Shown here: piece after piece, positions 19,789 to 31,264 of the stretch
Layout of the letters: every line of letters begins with the position of its first letter
Numbering within the stretch: the stretch's first letter is position 1
NCBI RefSeq assembly: GCF_013033355.1
Contig: NZ_WQDY01000003.1
Coordinates: 458,307-522,306, forward strand
Source: Ruegeria lacuscaerulensis
GTDB lineage: Bacteria > Pseudomonadota > Alphaproteobacteria > Rhodobacterales > Rhodobacteraceae
Length of the DNA stretch: 64,000 bases
Direction: 5' to 3'
Made by a program: the position numbers and the translations under genes
The notes under the pieces: model-generated
The model's database searches: none
Seen by the model: the letters and a program-made list of their open reading frames with translations, nothing else
Told to the model about the DNA's origin: nothing

Positions 19789-20258
19789 TTCGCTTCGTAA
19801 CGGCCTGATTTACCGCCATCTTTTAGCAAGACTTTTATGCCGCCGATCTCCATTGCTTTGTCGACAGCCTTGGTCATGTCGTAAATCGTCAGGGCTGCGG
19901 TCGAGGCCGCGGTCAGCGCCTCCATCTCTACACCTGTTTGACCCGAGGTCTTGACGGTCGCTTCAATCTGAACGCCCGGCAGATCCGGGTCCAACGTCAA
20001 TTCGACAGCAACCTTAGTCACGGGCAAAGGATGACACAGCGGGATCAGGTCAGGGGTTTTTTTCGCGCCCATGATACCAGCAAGACGTGCAACGCCCAGC
20101 ACATCACCCTTTTTCGCACGCCCTTCTGATATTAAATCAAAGGTTTCCTGCGCCATCATGATGTGCCCAGCCGCCACGGCAACCCGGTCTGTTACCGCCT
20201 TATCGGACACATCCACCATGTGGGCTTGGCCCTGTGCGTCAAAGTGAGTGAGCGACAT
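19785..20258 (-). CDS. moaC: Cyclic pyranopterin monophosphate synthase
   Basis: 157 residues. Works after MoaA to form cPMP in molybdenum cofactor synthesis. The signatures [14 protein letters not shown] and [19 protein letters not shown](T)K carry the conserved active-site residues. Its ATG overlaps the trpC TAA by one base (TAATG), and its stop overlaps moeA by four, so all are translationally coupled. Confidence 0.96.
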   Translation of the reverse strand: MSLTHFDAQGQAHMVDVSDKAVTDRVAVAAGHIMMAQETFDLISEGRAKKGDVLGVARLAGIMGAKKTPDLIPLCHPLPVTKVAVELTLDPDLPGVQIEATVKTSGQTGVEMEALTAASTAALTIYDMTKAVDKAMEIGGIKVLLKDGGKSGRYEAK

Positions 20259-21070
20259 TACATTACTCCGGGGATCAAAGGGTTAGCCAGCAAGTTTCGC
20301 GTCGCCGTAGTGACATTGTCCTGCCGCATCAGGCTTTCGCCGATCAGGAAGGACCGTGCGCCATAGCGGGCGATGTCGGCCAGGTCGGCTGGCGTGCTCA
20401 GACCGCTTTCGCAAACAATAGTCCGATCGCCGGGCACCAGTTTTGACAACCTGCGCGTTGTATCAAGAGTTGTCTCAAACGTCTTGAGATTACGATTATT
20501 TATCCCAATCAGGCTGCTTTTGAGCTTGGTTGCGCGTTCCAGTTCGGCCTCATCATGCACTTCGATCAGGACATCCATGCCCCACTCAAAGGCCGTTTGC
20601 TCCAACTCGGCGGCTTGTTCATCTTCGACCGAGGCCATGATGATCAGAATACAGTCGGCGCCCAAAGCGCGAGCTTCGACGACCTGATAAGGGTCGTACA
20701 TGAAATCCTTACGCAGCGCAGGCAATGACGTCGCTGCGCGGGCCGCCGTCAGGTATTCTTTGGCCCCTTGAAAGCTGGGCGTGTCCGTCAAAACCGACAG
20801 GCAGGTTGCGCCGCCTTCTTCGTAGGCTTTTGCCAGTACCGGAGGGTCAAAATCCGGGCGGATCAAACCTTTTGAGGGGCTTGCTTTCTTCACCTCGGCG
20901 ATCAGACCATAGCCGGATCGCGCGGCGGCGGTCAGTGCTGTTGCAAAACCGCGCACCTCAGACGCAGACTTGGCTTCATCCTCCAAATCTTCCAAAGACT
21001 TATTGGTCTTATCTAATGCGACTTCCTCAAGCTTGTATGCTTTGATCTTGTCCAGAACCGTCTCGGTCAT
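20258..21070 (-). CDS. trpC: Indole-3-glycerol phosphate synthase
   Basis: 270 residues, monofunctional (no TrpF domain). Closes the indole ring in tryptophan synthesis. TIM-barrel signatures include [12 protein letters not shown] (catalytic Lys), [23 protein letters not shown], and ESGLSTPAD. The start overlaps the trpD stop by four bases. Confidence 0.97.
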   Translation of the reverse strand: MTETVLDKIKAYKLEEVALDKTNKSLEDLEDEAKSASEVRGFATALTAAARSGYGLIAEVKKASPSKGLIRPDFDPPVLAKAYEEGGATCLSVLTDTPSFQGAKEYLTAARAATSLPALRKDFMYDPYQVVEARALGADCILIIMASVEDEQAAELEQTAFEWGMDVLIEVHDEAELERATKLKSSLIGINNRNLKTFETTLDTTRRLSKLVPGDRTIVCESGLSTPADLADIARYGARSFLIGESLMRQDNVTTATRNLLANPLIPGVM

Positions 21071-22082
21071 GCGGCCTCCTGAGTGATGCGGGCCAGTACC
21101 GCGATTTTTTCTTTGGCAGCGCCGCTGTCGATGCTGTGCGCGGCCTTCTCGACCCCGTCCTTGAGGTCGCTTGCAGCGTCGGCCACCACCAGTGCAGCGG
21201 CAGAGTTCAAAAGGACTGCGTCCCGGTACGCGGACGGAGTGCCATCCAGCAGGGCGCGGAAGGCAACAGCGTTTTCTTCAGGTGTTCCGCCCAGAATGTC
21301 CTCGAACGGGTGCACTGGCAGGCCAGCATCTTCTGGATGCAATTCAACCTCACGCACACCGCCGTTTTCCCATGAAGCTACCCAGCTGACACCAGTGATG
21401 GTTAATTCGTCGGTGCCATCGGATCCGTGAACCAGCCATGCGTGTTCGGTACCAAGCAGGCCAAGCGTCTCGGCCATCGGGCGGATCAATTCGCGGCTGA
21501 ACGCGCCCGTTAATTGCCGTTTCACTCCAGCCGGGTTTGTAAGTGGCCCTAGAATGTTAAAGATCGTACGTGTCCCAAGTTCCTGCCGTGTTGGCATCAC
21601 GTGGGCAATGGCCGGATGGTGCATGGGGGCCATCATAAAGCCTATACCAGCCTCTTTCAGTGCTTTTTCAACGACTTCTGGTCCGACCATCACGTTGATA
21701 CCCATCTGACCCAACGCATCGGCCGCACCGGATTTCGAACTGAGGTTCCGGTTCCCGTGTTTTGCAACTGTGACGCCAGCGCCCGCGACGACAAAGGCTG
21801 TTGCGGTAGAGATATTCAGCGTTCCCTTGCCATCGCCACCTGTGCCGACGATATCCATCGCGCCGTCCGGCGCATTGACCGCGTTGCATTTGGCCCGCAT
21901 CACTGCCGCGGCCGCCGCATATTCGTCGACCGTCTCGCCTCGGGTTCGCATCGCCATCAGCAAACCGCCGATCTGACTGGGTGTGGCGGCGCCATCGAAG
22001 AGGATGCCAAAAGCCTGTTCGGCTTCGGCGCGCGTCAAAGGCCGATCAGCAGCAGTGCCGATCAGCGGTTTCAATACGTCGC

Positions 22083-22086
<4 letters not shown>
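21067..22086 (-). CDS. trpD: Anthranilate phosphoribosyltransferase
   Basis: 339 residues. Transfers phosphoribosyl from PRPP to anthranilate. The PRPP-binding [14 protein letters not shown] segment and the [21 protein letters not shown] segment are diagnostic. It overlaps trpG upstream and trpC downstream by four bases each. Confidence 0.97.
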
Positions 22087-22664
<578 letters not shown>

Positions 22665-22857
22665 TTGGGCACTTGTCTCGGGTTGGGCATTTGGGACTGG
22701 CGATACAGCCCCGAGCCGCGATATAATGTCGGGACATACATGCTCAGGCTTGCGAGGCAGCGTCAAGAGGACATCCGGTTCCATGCGCGCTTGCGGGTGA
22801 GTGTCGCAGAAGACGACGCAGGCAATCGAAGCAGGAATTAGTCGAAAGGCAATTAGA

Positions 22858-24357
22858 ATGGGCGGATTTCTAGGAGGGATGATCGCAGGTGCGGTCGTGA
22901 TAATGCTGTTGGGAGCGGCGTTGTCTCTAACCACGCCCCTGTCGCGCAAACCCGTTGTTGCGGATGTTGCACCCGAACCTGCACCAAGCGAAGTACCCGA
23001 GGTCGAGGCAGACAAGCCCGAAGCCATTGCAGATGCCGATTTGGTCACTTTGCCCGCGGCAGAGCCTGAACCAACCGATCAACAAGCAGATACGCTGGCA
23101 GGGCTTTCCGAAATTGAAGAGGCTCCGGATGATCAGCCGCAGGTCAACGAATCCGCGCCTGTTGTCGAAGAGGCAGCCGTCGTCGAACCTGATGAGGTGG
23201 CAGTGACGAGTGAGGCACCTGTTCAGCCGCAAGCGCCTGCAGTTTTGCCAGATACACCTATTGCCGAAGGGCAGCCCGAATTGATTGAGGAGCCCCCAGC
23301 CCCTCCAGCCCCGGAAGTCGCTGCACTAGAAGTACCTGTCGAACAGCCCCAGCCTGAGTCTGTCGAGCCGGAACCAGACCAATCCCAGGCTGCCGAGTTG
23401 GAACCGGCCCCTGACTTTGAATCGGAAAGTACAGAAGCAGAGCCTTTGCCGGAAATTGCCGCGCTTGAGCCGAAGGAAGATTTGCCTGAAGAAAATCCCA
23501 TCGCGGTTGAGGGTGATGAAACGGACCTCAACCGCTCTCTGCCGCGCATCGCAGCCGTTCCACAGATCGGTGGCGACCAAAACGGCGCGGGGGGATCAAC
23601 GGTTGGTCGGCGCGTTGTCCCGCTGACCGAACGGGACAACGCTCTGGCTGATCAGGTCGGATCAGGTCAGACTGCGGTGCCGGGAAAACCGATCGAAGCC
23701 TATGCGGCCAAATTCGATAACCCCGACGCGAAACCGCTGATGTCAATTATCCTGATTGACGACGAAGGCGCTTATGGTGCCGAAGCGTTGCAGGATTTCC
23801 CGTATCCGATCAGCTTTGCCGTCAGCCCCTCCGACCCCGACGCTGCCGACAAGATGGCCAGACATCGCTCTGCAGGTTTCGAGGTTCTTGCGATGGCGGA
23901 TCTTCCTAAAACCGCCAGTGCGCAGGATGCCGAAGTGTCAATGGCCGTATGGTTGCAGACCTTGCCAGAAACGGTCGGTATTCTCGAAGGGGTCGAGACA
24001 GGCATTCAGGGCAATCGCAAGCTGGCTGATCAGGTTGCCGCTATTGCTGCCGGGACAGGCCGTGGCTTGATCACCCAGGACAACGGCCTCAACACGGTTC
24101 AGAAGCTGGCTGCCCGCAATGGGACGCCGTCCAGCGTGATTTTCCGAGACATAGACGGCGCACGTCAGGACCCAAAGATCATGCGCCGCTTTCTGGATCA
24201 GGCCGCATTCCGGGCCGGGCAGGAGGGGACGGTTGTCATGCTGGGACGGTTGCGCCCTGACACCATCTCGGCCTTGCTTGTCTGGGCCCTTGAAGACCGC
24301 GGAGGGCGTGTGGCCATGGCACCGATTTCCGCTGTCATGAAACAAGCCGTCCAATAA
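22858..24357 (+). CDS. Divergent polysaccharide deacetylase-family protein
   Basis: 499 residues from the ATG at 22858 (AAAGG upstream; a GTG at 22801 is the alternative). One membrane anchor lies at about 3-25. A low-complexity stretch rich in Pro, Glu, Val and Ala follows, about 30-240, probably a periplasmic spacer. The C-terminal domain from about 285 ([42 protein letters not shown]) matches the YibQ-like divergent deacetylase fold. Catalytic activity of that family is uncertain. It is inserted divergently between trpG and trpE. Confidence 0.82.
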   Translation: MGGFLGGMIAGAVVIMLLGAALSLTTPLSRKPVVADVAPEPAPSEVPEVEADKPEAIADADLVTLPAAEPEPTDQQADTLAGLSEIEEAPDDQPQVNESAPVVEEAAVVEPDEVAVTSEAPVQPQAPAVLPDTPIAEGQPELIEEPPAPPAPEVAALEVPVEQPQPESVEPEPDQSQAAELEPAPDFESESTEAEPLPEIAALEPKEDLPEENPIAVEGDETDLNRSLPRIAAVPQIGGDQNGAGGSTVGRRVVPLTERDNALADQVGSGQTAVPGKPIEAYAAKFDNPDAKPLMSIILIDDEGAYGAEALQDFPYPISFAVSPSDPDAADKMARHRSAGFEVLAMADLPKTASAQDAEVSMAVWLQTLPETVGILEGVETGIQGNRKLADQVAAIAAGTGRGLITQDNGLNTVQKLAARNGTPSSVIFRDIDGARQDPKIMRRFLDQAAFRAGQEGTVVMLGRLRPDTISALLVWALEDRGGRVAMAPISAVMKQAVQ

Positions 24358-24365
24358 GCCCGTAT

Positions 24366-24386
24366 GGCTGGCCGGTTTGGCCAGCC
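24366..24386 (+). terminator. Hairpin terminator after deacetylase-like gene
   Basis: Perfect eight-base stem GGCTGGCC / GGCCAGCC with a five-base loop, followed by GTTTGATT. The U-tract is poor, so termination may be partial. It sits between the convergent deacetylase-like and trpE genes. Confidence 0.5.
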
Positions 24387-24392
24387 GTTTGA

Positions 24393-25904
24393 TTAGCTGT
24401 TACCCGGTCCCGTAAAGCGCGCAGCATCAGCAGCCGCGCGTCGGATGGCATTGGATTTGTGCACGGTCTCCATGAATTCCGCCTCGGGGTCGCTGTCATA
24501 GACAACACCGCCGCCGGCCTGAATATACAGCTTGTGATCTTTCACAATCGCTGTGCGCAGGGCGATACACATATCCATGTCTCCACCCGCGCTGAAATAT
24601 CCGACCCCGCCGCCATAGACACCGCGCTTTTCCGGCTCCAATTCGTCAATGATCTCCATCGCGCGGACCTTGGGCGCGCCTGAAACCGTGCCTGCAGGCA
24701 TCCCGGCAAAGAACGCATCCAGCGCGTCTTTATCTTCGGCCAGTTCACCGACCACGTTCGACACAATGTGCATCACGTGGCTGTAGCGTTCGATGATGAA
24801 TTCTTCGGTGGGTCGCACGGTGCCAATCTTGGCCACGCGGCCCGTGTCATTGCGGCCCAGATCCAGCAACATGAGATGCTCGGCCAGTTCTTTCTTGTCG
24901 GCCAGCAGATCGGCCTCGTTCGCCTTGTCTTCCTCGGGGGTCGCGCCACGGGGACGGGTGCCTGCAATTGGGCGGATCGTGACCTCATTGCCAAAGACAC
25001 GCACCAGAATCTCGGGGCTGGCGCCCACGACCTGAAAACCGCCAAAGTTGAAGTAGAACATGAAGGGCGACGGGTTCGTGCGGCGCAACGACCGATACAG
25101 TGCAAAAGGCGGCAGCGGAAAATCCTGCGTCCAACGTTGGGCCGGAACCACCTGAAAGATATCGCCTGCGCGGATATAGTCTTTGGCTTTCTCGACCGCT
25201 TCCATATAGCCCGACTTGGTGAAGTTCGAGACAGGCGCGGCCACTTCGGACGCGTCGCCCAGATCGCGGGTTTCAGCGGGCATGGCGCGTTCCAGATCGC
25301 GAACGGCATCCATCACGCGCTCGGCCGCTTGGGCATAAGCCGCTTTGGCGGACTGACCTTCACTGACCCATGCGGGGGAAACAACGGTCACCTCACCTTT
25401 GACGCCGTCCAGAACGGCCACGACCGAGGGACGCAACATCACCGCATCTGGTAGCCCCAGTGGGTCAGGGTTCACGTCTGGCAGATACTCGACCAGGCGC
25501 ACCATGTCATAACCCAGATAACCAAACAGCCCGGCGGCAGCCTGAGGCAGATCATCGGGCAGAGCGATCCGACTTTCAGCCAGCAGTGCCCGCAAATTAT
25601 CCATCGGGTTGCCATACTGAGGCTGGAACGCCTCGGGGTCGAAACGCGCCGACCGGTTTAGCTCGGACACGTCGCCCTGGCAGCGCCAGATCAGATCCGG
25701 TTTCATACCAATGATCGAATAGCGCCCGCGTACCTCTCCGCCGGTAACCGATTCCAGCATGAACGCGTCTTTTTGCGCGCCCGTCAGCTTGAGCATCAGG
25801 GAAACGGGCGTATCCAGATCAGCCGCAAGGCGCGTATAGACTACCTGATTTTCGCCAGCCTCGTAGGCGCGAGCGAAACTGTCAAACTCAGGGGTAAGGG
25901 CCAT
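24393..25904 (-). CDS. trpE: Anthranilate synthase component I
   Basis: 503 residues. Makes anthranilate from chorismate with ammonia from TrpG. The chorismate-binding core is clear: GDIFQVVPAQRW, PSPFMFYFNFGGFQVVGASPE, PIAGTRPRG, LDLGRNDTGRVA, and AGTVSGAPKVRAMEIIDE. The N-terminus carries an LxS-type segment (MLESVTGGEVRGRYS), expected for tryptophan feedback inhibition. It begins 11 bases after ppiD, likely the same transcript. Confidence 0.97.
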   Translation of the reverse strand: MALTPEFDSFARAYEAGENQVVYTRLAADLDTPVSLMLKLTGAQKDAFMLESVTGGEVRGRYSIIGMKPDLIWRCQGDVSELNRSARFDPEAFQPQYGNPMDNLRALLAESRIALPDDLPQAAAGLFGYLGYDMVRLVEYLPDVNPDPLGLPDAVMLRPSVVAVLDGVKGEVTVVSPAWVSEGQSAKAAYAQAAERVMDAVRDLERAMPAETRDLGDASEVAAPVSNFTKSGYMEAVEKAKDYIRAGDIFQVVPAQRWTQDFPLPPFALYRSLRRTNPSPFMFYFNFGGFQVVGASPEILVRVFGNEVTIRPIAGTRPRGATPEEDKANEADLLADKKELAEHLMLLDLGRNDTGRVAKIGTVRPTEEFIIERYSHVMHIVSNVVGELAEDKDALDAFFAGMPAGTVSGAPKVRAMEIIDELEPEKRGVYGGGVGYFSAGGDMDMCIALRTAIVKDHKLYIQAGGGVVYDSDPEAEFMETVHKSNAIRRAAADAARFTGPGNS

Positions 25905-25915
25905 ATCGGTCTCTT

Positions 25916-27757
25916 TTAATAGCTCGCCTGAACGGCATTCAGGGCACGCTGGTCCACGGTTGGTCGTGCACGAACCTGCGCATCGCGGACAAAAGCGTCG
26001 AAAATATTCTGTGCCAACGCCTGGTCCAACTGCGCAGCAAGGGCCTCTCGGGCTTGCCGCAGTTCGTCTGTTTCATCTGGCGGCAGCAGCTCTTCCAGAC
26101 GGACGATCAGAGCAGTACCCTCACCGGAAACAACACGCAGTTCGCCGGGCTCCATTTCAAACACCTGAACCATGAAATCGGCAGGAACATCTTCAAGGAA
26201 TGCTGTACGCGTCAGGGCGTTCTCGACCCGGAATGGCAAACCCGTTGCGGTGAAATCGCCATCGCCCTCAAGCTGCTCAAGGACAGTTGCGGCTTGCTCC
26301 TCCAGCGCCTTGTTCGTCTCGGCCTGAGTCCATGCGGCGATTACACGGTCGCGCGCGCTGTCCAGCGGTTCGGGGCGGCGAGGTAACACTTGGTTCAGGC
26401 GCATCGCAAAGATCGAGCCGTCTTCCAGGAACGCGACCTCGGGGAAATCGCCCTCGTTCACGGCTAGTGCAGCAGTGCGGAACCCATCATAGGCCGCAAC
26501 CCCGTCCTCGCTTTGCGTGGTCCAGTCGATCTGACCCAATTCCATCTCTGTTTCGCCGACAAGCTCTTCAAGCGTGGCACCACCTGCCAGCAGGTCGTTG
26601 ATGTCTTCGGCTTGCGCCTCAATCTGGCGACGCGCGCGATCTGCGGCCAGCTCTTCGCGCAGGGCTGGGGCGGCGTCTTCGAATGAGGTGTTGTTTTCAG
26701 CCAGCGATCCATTGATGCGGAACAGAGCCGGCCCCAGAGAGGACGGAAGCGGGCCAACCACGGCGTCCAGATCGGCAGCAAAGACGCCGTCAGCTGCGTC
26801 CCCCAGATCGTCGCGGGTGACGTCGCCTAAATCAACATCGCTCAGTTCAAGCTCGCGCTCACGCACCAATTGCTCGAAGGTTGTTCCACCAACCTCAAGC
26901 TGCGCTTTGGCCGCTTCGGCGGCGGCTTCATCCGCAAAGGGCAGGCGTTCGACAAGACGGCGTTCGGGCTGCAGGTATTCGCCAGCGCGCTGGTCATACA
27001 GACGGCGGACCGAGTCTTCGTCAACGTCTACATTGTCCAGCAACATCTCCGGAGAAAGGATCGCATATGTCAGCTTCTTGGTGCGGGGCAGGGTGAACAG
27101 ATCCCCGTTTTCATCGTAATATGATTGAATATGCGCGTCTGTCGGCGCTGCAATCGGCGCTGCCAGTGCGTCCGGACCCAGCGTTGCCACTGTAAAGCTG
27201 CGCCGCGCGCCAACAAAGTTCATCATCGCATCCGTCAGGGTTTCGGGCATTTCGATACCCCCCATGACCGCGCCCTGAACGATGGTTCGAGCCGACTCTT
27301 TGCGCAGGTCGGATTCGAATTCGGCATCGGACATTCCTACCTGATCCAGTTGGAATTCATAGGCGTCGCGGTCAAAGTTCCCGTCGATCCCCTGAAAGGC
27401 CGGGATTGCGACAATTTCCTGTTGCAGGTTTGCGTCCCCGATCGAGATGCCCAGCAGCCCAACTTCATTGTCCAGCGACGCCAGCGCCGTCAGACGCGAC
27501 AGTGCCAACTGATCCAACCCGAATTCATGTGCCTGCGCGATCTGCAGCGGCTGACCGGTCTGTTGTTCCACGGCGCGGATTTCGCGTTGCAGCTCGCGGA
27601 CATATTCATCGACCGAGACGCTTTCGTTCCCGACCTGTGCGACTGTGCGCACTGTGCCGGACAAGCTGGTTGCGCCAAACCCTGCGAGCCCCAACATCAA
27701 AAGGCCCATGAGGATCCAGACAAAGGTCTTCGATAGCTTTTTTACGCCTGCGGCCAT
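25916..27757 (-). CDS. ppiD: SurA/PpiD-type periplasmic folding factor
   Basis: 613 residues, anchored by one N-terminal membrane helix (about 12-32) with the bulk periplasmic. The SurA-like N-terminal chaperone region (about 35-200) and a central parvulin-like segment (about 265-360, RLPFADEAAAEAAKAQL onward) match PpiD, which assists folding of newly exported proteins. Whether the parvulin domain is an active isomerase cannot be told here. Its pairing with trpE 11 bases downstream seems positional rather than functional. Confidence 0.88.
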   Translation of the reverse strand: MAAGVKKLSKTFVWILMGLLMLGLAGFGATSLSGTVRTVAQVGNESVSVDEYVRELQREIRAVEQQTGQPLQIAQAHEFGLDQLALSRLTALASLDNEVGLLGISIGDANLQQEIVAIPAFQGIDGNFDRDAYEFQLDQVGMSDAEFESDLRKESARTIVQGAVMGGIEMPETLTDAMMNFVGARRSFTVATLGPDALAAPIAAPTDAHIQSYYDENGDLFTLPRTKKLTYAILSPEMLLDNVDVDEDSVRRLYDQRAGEYLQPERRLVERLPFADEAAAEAAKAQLEVGGTTFEQLVRERELELSDVDLGDVTRDDLGDAADGVFAADLDAVVGPLPSSLGPALFRINGSLAENNTSFEDAAPALREELAADRARRQIEAQAEDINDLLAGGATLEELVGETEMELGQIDWTTQSEDGVAAYDGFRTAALAVNEGDFPEVAFLEDGSIFAMRLNQVLPRRPEPLDSARDRVIAAWTQAETNKALEEQAATVLEQLEGDGDFTATGLPFRVENALTRTAFLEDVPADFMVQVFEMEPGELRVVSGEGTALIVRLEELLPPDETDELRQAREALAAQLDQALAQNIFDAFVRDAQVRARPTVDQRALNAVQASY

Positions 27758-27836
27758 GGTGCCCTCTTGTTTTGTGGCAAAGGTCTGCCCTGTCGGTTGC
27801 GGCCCTGAATACGATGCGCGCCGCCGAGGGGCAAGC

Positions 27837-29012
27837 TCAGAAGGTCAACGCTTCGAGCCGGTCGAACAATTGCGCCAGTCCGGCGCGGTCCAGGTTGGCA
27901 AAAGCCACTCGGACTTGCTGCTTTCCAGCCGGGTCTGTGTCGGGCATGAACATCGTTCCCGGCAGCAACAGAATGCCTGCCTCGGAAACCAGTTTTTGCG
28001 CCAATACGTCCGAAGGCATGTCGAACGGGTGTTCGAGATAGGCAAAATACGCGCCCAGCCCCAGCAGGCGCCAGCCTTTTGAGGTCAGGCGCGGCAGCAT
28101 CTCTTGGATAGCGACACGGCGATCAAGGATCTCATCCCGCTCGCCCGCAACCCACTGGGACAGGTTTTGCATCCCCCAGAGCGCCGCAAACTGCCCCATC
28201 TGGCCAGGGCAGATGGCGACTGTATCCAGAAACTTTTCGATTTCGGCCAAAAGGTCGGGGCTTGTCGCGATTGCACCGACGCGGTGGCCGGTCAGCCGAT
28301 AGGCCTTGGAAAAGGAATACAGGTGAACCAGCGTTTGATCCCAGTCGGCCTGGCTGAACAGGCGATGCGGCGGACCGCTGCGGCTGTCGAAGTCGCGGTA
28401 TGTTTCGTCGACCAGCAGCCGGATGCCGGTTTCGCGGGCGAGATCGTAAAAGGCTTGGACCAGATCGGATGGATATTCCACACCGCCGGGGTTGTTCGGA
28501 GTAACCAATGATATTGCGCGGGTTCGATCCGTGATCAGCGCCCGGGCGGCGTCGGGGTCAGGCAGAAGGTCGTCATTGGTTTGCAAGTCGACCGCCGTCA
28601 CCCCGGCCATATCAAGCCACATTTTATGATTGAAATACCATGGGGTTGGCAGGATAACCTCATCCCCTTCATCAGTCAGCGCCGAGATCGCCGCGGCGAA
28701 AGCCTGATTGCACCCCGAGGTGATCGCCACCTGGGATGGTTGTACTTCGGCGTCATAGTGCTGGCTGATTTGTGTAGCCAGCGCCTCGCGCAGGTCAGGA
28801 TTACCCAGAACGGGGCCATACAAATGCGCTGCATCTGTATTGACCGCGAAATCCGCCATTGCCTGACGCAAGGCCAGTGGCGGCGGGTCAACAGGGGCCG
28901 CTTGGCTGACATTGATCAGGGGGCGGTTTTCGGGGAAGTCCACGCCTTCAAGCCAGCGACGCGCCTCCATCACCGGAGGAGGAAAAGTGGCGCTGGTGCG
29001 GGTCTGTGTCAT
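27837..29012 (-). CDS. Class I/II aminotransferase
   Basis: 391 residues, fold-type I PLP enzyme. The Schiff-base lysine is in LYSFSKAYRLTGHRVG; NNPGGVEYP and DETYRDF are the usual PLP-contacting motifs, and ITSGCNQAF precedes the phosphate-binding region. The amino donor and acceptor cannot be read from sequence. The cytoplasmic enzyme is probably in its own transcript: gpt stops 67 bases upstream on the same strand and ppiD lies 79 bases ahead of its stop. Confidence 0.88.
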   Translation of the reverse strand: MTQTRTSATFPPPVMEARRWLEGVDFPENRPLINVSQAAPVDPPPLALRQAMADFAVNTDAAHLYGPVLGNPDLREALATQISQHYDAEVQPSQVAITSGCNQAFAAAISALTDEGDEVILPTPWYFNHKMWLDMAGVTAVDLQTNDDLLPDPDAARALITDRTRAISLVTPNNPGGVEYPSDLVQAFYDLARETGIRLLVDETYRDFDSRSGPPHRLFSQADWDQTLVHLYSFSKAYRLTGHRVGAIATSPDLLAEIEKFLDTVAICPGQMGQFAALWGMQNLSQWVAGERDEILDRRVAIQEMLPRLTSKGWRLLGLGAYFAYLEHPFDMPSDVLAQKLVSEAGILLLPGTMFMPDTDPAGKQQVRVAFANLDRAGLAQLFDRLEALTF

Positions 29013-29079
29013 GGCGTGGCTGCTGTTTGCGAGGCGTTGCCTCGCATTCCCAAGTATTTTCGGCGGAAGAGGCTACGGA

Positions 29080-29589
29080 TCAGTCCGTGCCGCGATAGGG
29101 CTCGACATATTGTAGGGCCATATCCCAAGGGAAGAAGATCCAGGTATCTTGGCTGACCTCGGTGATGAATGTATCCACCATCGGGCGGCCCTTGGGCTTA
29201 GCGTAAACGGTGGCAAAATGTGCGTTGGGGTACATCGCACGCACCAATTCCAGCGTTTTTCCACTGTCGACCAGATCGTCAACGATCAGCACGCCGGTAC
29301 CATCGCCCATCAACTGAGCATCGGGGGCTTTCAAAACCTCCGCCTCGCCTTGTTCTTGGTGGTGGTAGGAGCGAACACTGATTGTATCGACGGTGCGTAT
29401 ATCAAGCTCTCGGCTGACGATCATAGCAGGCGCCATGCCGCCGCGAGTAATTGCGACCACAGCGCGCCACGCGCCGTCATCGGGGCCTTGCCCGTCCAGA
29501 CGCCAGGCTAAAGCACGGGAATCACGGTGAATCTGATCCCAACTGATATGAAAGCCTTTTTCGTGGGGTAGGCGGTCTTTGGCGCTCAT
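29080..29589 (-). CDS. gpt: Xanthine(-guanine) phosphoribosyltransferase
   Basis: 169 residues. Salvages xanthine and guanine with PRPP. The PRPP loop is [13 protein letters not shown], followed by a hood region with VETFI-like [19 protein letters not shown] typical of bacterial Gpt. It starts five bases after the fabI stop, so the two share a transcript. Confidence 0.94.
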   Translation of the reverse strand: MSAKDRLPHEKGFHISWDQIHRDSRALAWRLDGQGPDDGAWRAVVAITRGGMAPAMIVSRELDIRTVDTISVRSYHHQEQGEAEVLKAPDAQLMGDGTGVLIVDDLVDSGKTLELVRAMYPNAHFATVYAKPKGRPMVDTFITEVSQDTWIFFPWDMALQYVEPYRGTD

Positions 29590-29594
29590 CGGTG

Positions 29595-30401
29595 TTAACC
29601 CTTCTCAACGTCTGGTGCATCGACGGCCTTCATACCGACAATATGATAACCCGAATCCACGTGCAGGTTTTCACCGGTCACGCCACTGCTGAGGTCAGAC
29701 AACAGGTACAAGGCCGAATTGCCAACATCGTCGATGGAGACATTGCGACGCAGGGGCGAGTTATACTCGTTCCACTTCATGATATAGCGGAAATCGCCGA
29801 TGCCGCTGGCGGCCAGCGTCTTGATCGGGCCGGCCGAGATTGCGTTGACGCGGATACCGTCTTTGCCCAGATCTTCGGCAAGGTACTTGACCGACGCTTC
29901 CAGTGCCGCCTTGGCCACACCCATGACGTTATAATGCGGCATGACCTGCTCGGCCCCGTAATACGTCAGCGTGATCGCGCTGCCGCCGTCGGTCATCATC
30001 TTCTCGGCGCGTTGCATCACCGCTGTGAAAGAATAGACCGAAACGTCCATGGTGAGTTTGAAGTTGGCACGAGACGTATCCACGTACCGACCGCGAAGCT
30101 CGTTCTTGTCCGAAAAGCCAATGGCGTGGACGACAAAGTCTAATTTGCCCCACTTTTCTTCAAGCGCCGCAAACAGCGCGTCAATCGACTCTTCGTCACT
30201 GACGTCGCAAGGCAGCACAATCTCACTACCAAGCTGAGCGGCCAGAGGGTCAACTCGTTTCTTCAGCGCGTCGCCCTGATATGAGAATGCAAGATCGGCC
30301 CCCGCGTCGGACAATGCGCGGGCAATCCCCCATGCGATTGATTTGTCATTGGCCAGTCCCATGATGAGGCCGCGCTTGCCGGCCATCAACTGATTTGACA
30401 T
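29595..30401 (-). CDS. fabI: Enoyl-ACP reductase (NADH)
   Basis: 268 residues from 30401 ([18 protein letters not shown]); an in-frame ATG at 30428 adds nine unrelated residues. Reduces the enoyl-ACP double bond in each fatty-acid elongation cycle. The FabI type is shown by [28 protein letters not shown], the Tyr-x6-Lys catalytic pair in YNVMGVAK, and [13 protein letters not shown], the region bound by triclosan in homologues. It is divergent from pdxH. Confidence 0.96.
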   Translation of the reverse strand: MSNQLMAGKRGLIMGLANDKSIAWGIARALSDAGADLAFSYQGDALKKRVDPLAAQLGSEIVLPCDVSDEESIDALFAALEEKWGKLDFVVHAIGFSDKNELRGRYVDTSRANFKLTMDVSVYSFTAVMQRAEKMMTDGGSAITLTYYGAEQVMPHYNVMGVAKAALEASVKYLAEDLGKDGIRVNAISAGPIKTLAASGIGDFRYIMKWNEYNSPLRRNVSIDDVGNSALYLLSDLSSGVTGENLHVDSGYHIVGMKAVDAPDVEKG

Positions 30402-30537
30402 GTTCGGTTCTCCGCCTGTCCTTCGCATTATGTCTGGATGGTTTATGCCATTGGATGGCCTGCATCAAGGCCGTGTGCTCTTGCTCGTGGCGGGTTCTGG
30501 CCGTAGTGTGGTTAGCAAGAGTTTCCAGGGGATGGAA

Positions 30538-31143
30538 ATGAGTGAAAGAGACGGCATTTTTGCTGGCACCGATCCGTTTGAAATCGCGACTCGGTGGCTG
30601 GAGGACGCCAAGGGCAGTGAACCAAATGATCCTAATGCGATTGCCTTGGCGACCGTAGACTCTGAAGGGTTGCCCAATGTGCGGATGGTCCTTCTCAAAG
30701 AGATCGAGCGGGATGCGTTTGTGTTTTATACAAACTATGAAAGTGCAAAGGCAGCAGAGCTGGACAGCGCTGGCAAGGCAGCTTTCGTGATGCATTGGAA
30801 ATCTTTGCGGCGTCAAATCCGAGTTCGTGGTACAATTACGCGTGAAACCGGGCCGCAGGCTGACGAGTACTATGCGTCCCGCTCACTCAAAAGTCGTCTT
30901 GGGGCCTGGGCTTCGAAACAGTCACGCCCCCTGAGCAGCCGATCGGCCTTGATGGCCGAAGTTGCAAAAGTTACGGCAAAACTGGGTCCGAACCCTCCGC
31001 GTCCGCCGTTTTGGGGCGGATATAGGCTGGAACCAAACGAAATAGAATTCTGGGCCGACGGTGCGTTTCGGCTGCATGACAGGTTCCAATGGCGGCGCGA
31101 TCAAGCGGGCTCTGGGTGGCAAGTGCAAAGGTTGAATCCATGA
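30538..31143 (+). CDS. pdxH: Pyridoxamine 5'-phosphate oxidase
   Basis: FMN enzyme that forms pyridoxal phosphate. 201 residues from 30538, with AGGGG about seven bases before; an ATG at 30532 is the close alternative, and the frame is open back to 30400. Motifs: [39 protein letters not shown]-like SKQSRPLSS, and the C-terminal [10 protein letters not shown]...RLHDR segment. PdxH supplies the cofactor of the two aminotransferases in this window. Confidence 0.95.
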   Translation: MSERDGIFAGTDPFEIATRWLEDAKGSEPNDPNAIALATVDSEGLPNVRMVLLKEIERDAFVFYTNYESAKAAELDSAGKAAFVMHWKSLRRQIRVRGTITRETGPQADEYYASRSLKSRLGAWASKQSRPLSSRSALMAEVAKVTAKLGPNPPRPPFWGGYRLEPNEIEFWADGAFRLHDRFQWRRDQAGSGWQVQRLNP

Positions 31144-31264
31144 CTTTCGCGTATCGTGAAATGCAACACTCAGAGATCAAAGGGTTTTTTCGGCTTGAAT
31201 TTGTGTGCCAATCCCATACACATCGGACCCTTAACAAATTGAAAAAACTCGCGATGGAAACACC

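Noticed and set aside
22665..23048. N-terminal extension or leader peptide of trpG
   Set aside because: The frame is open but lacks a ribosome site, most of it runs antisense to the deacetylase-like gene, and no run of Trp codons suggests attenuation.
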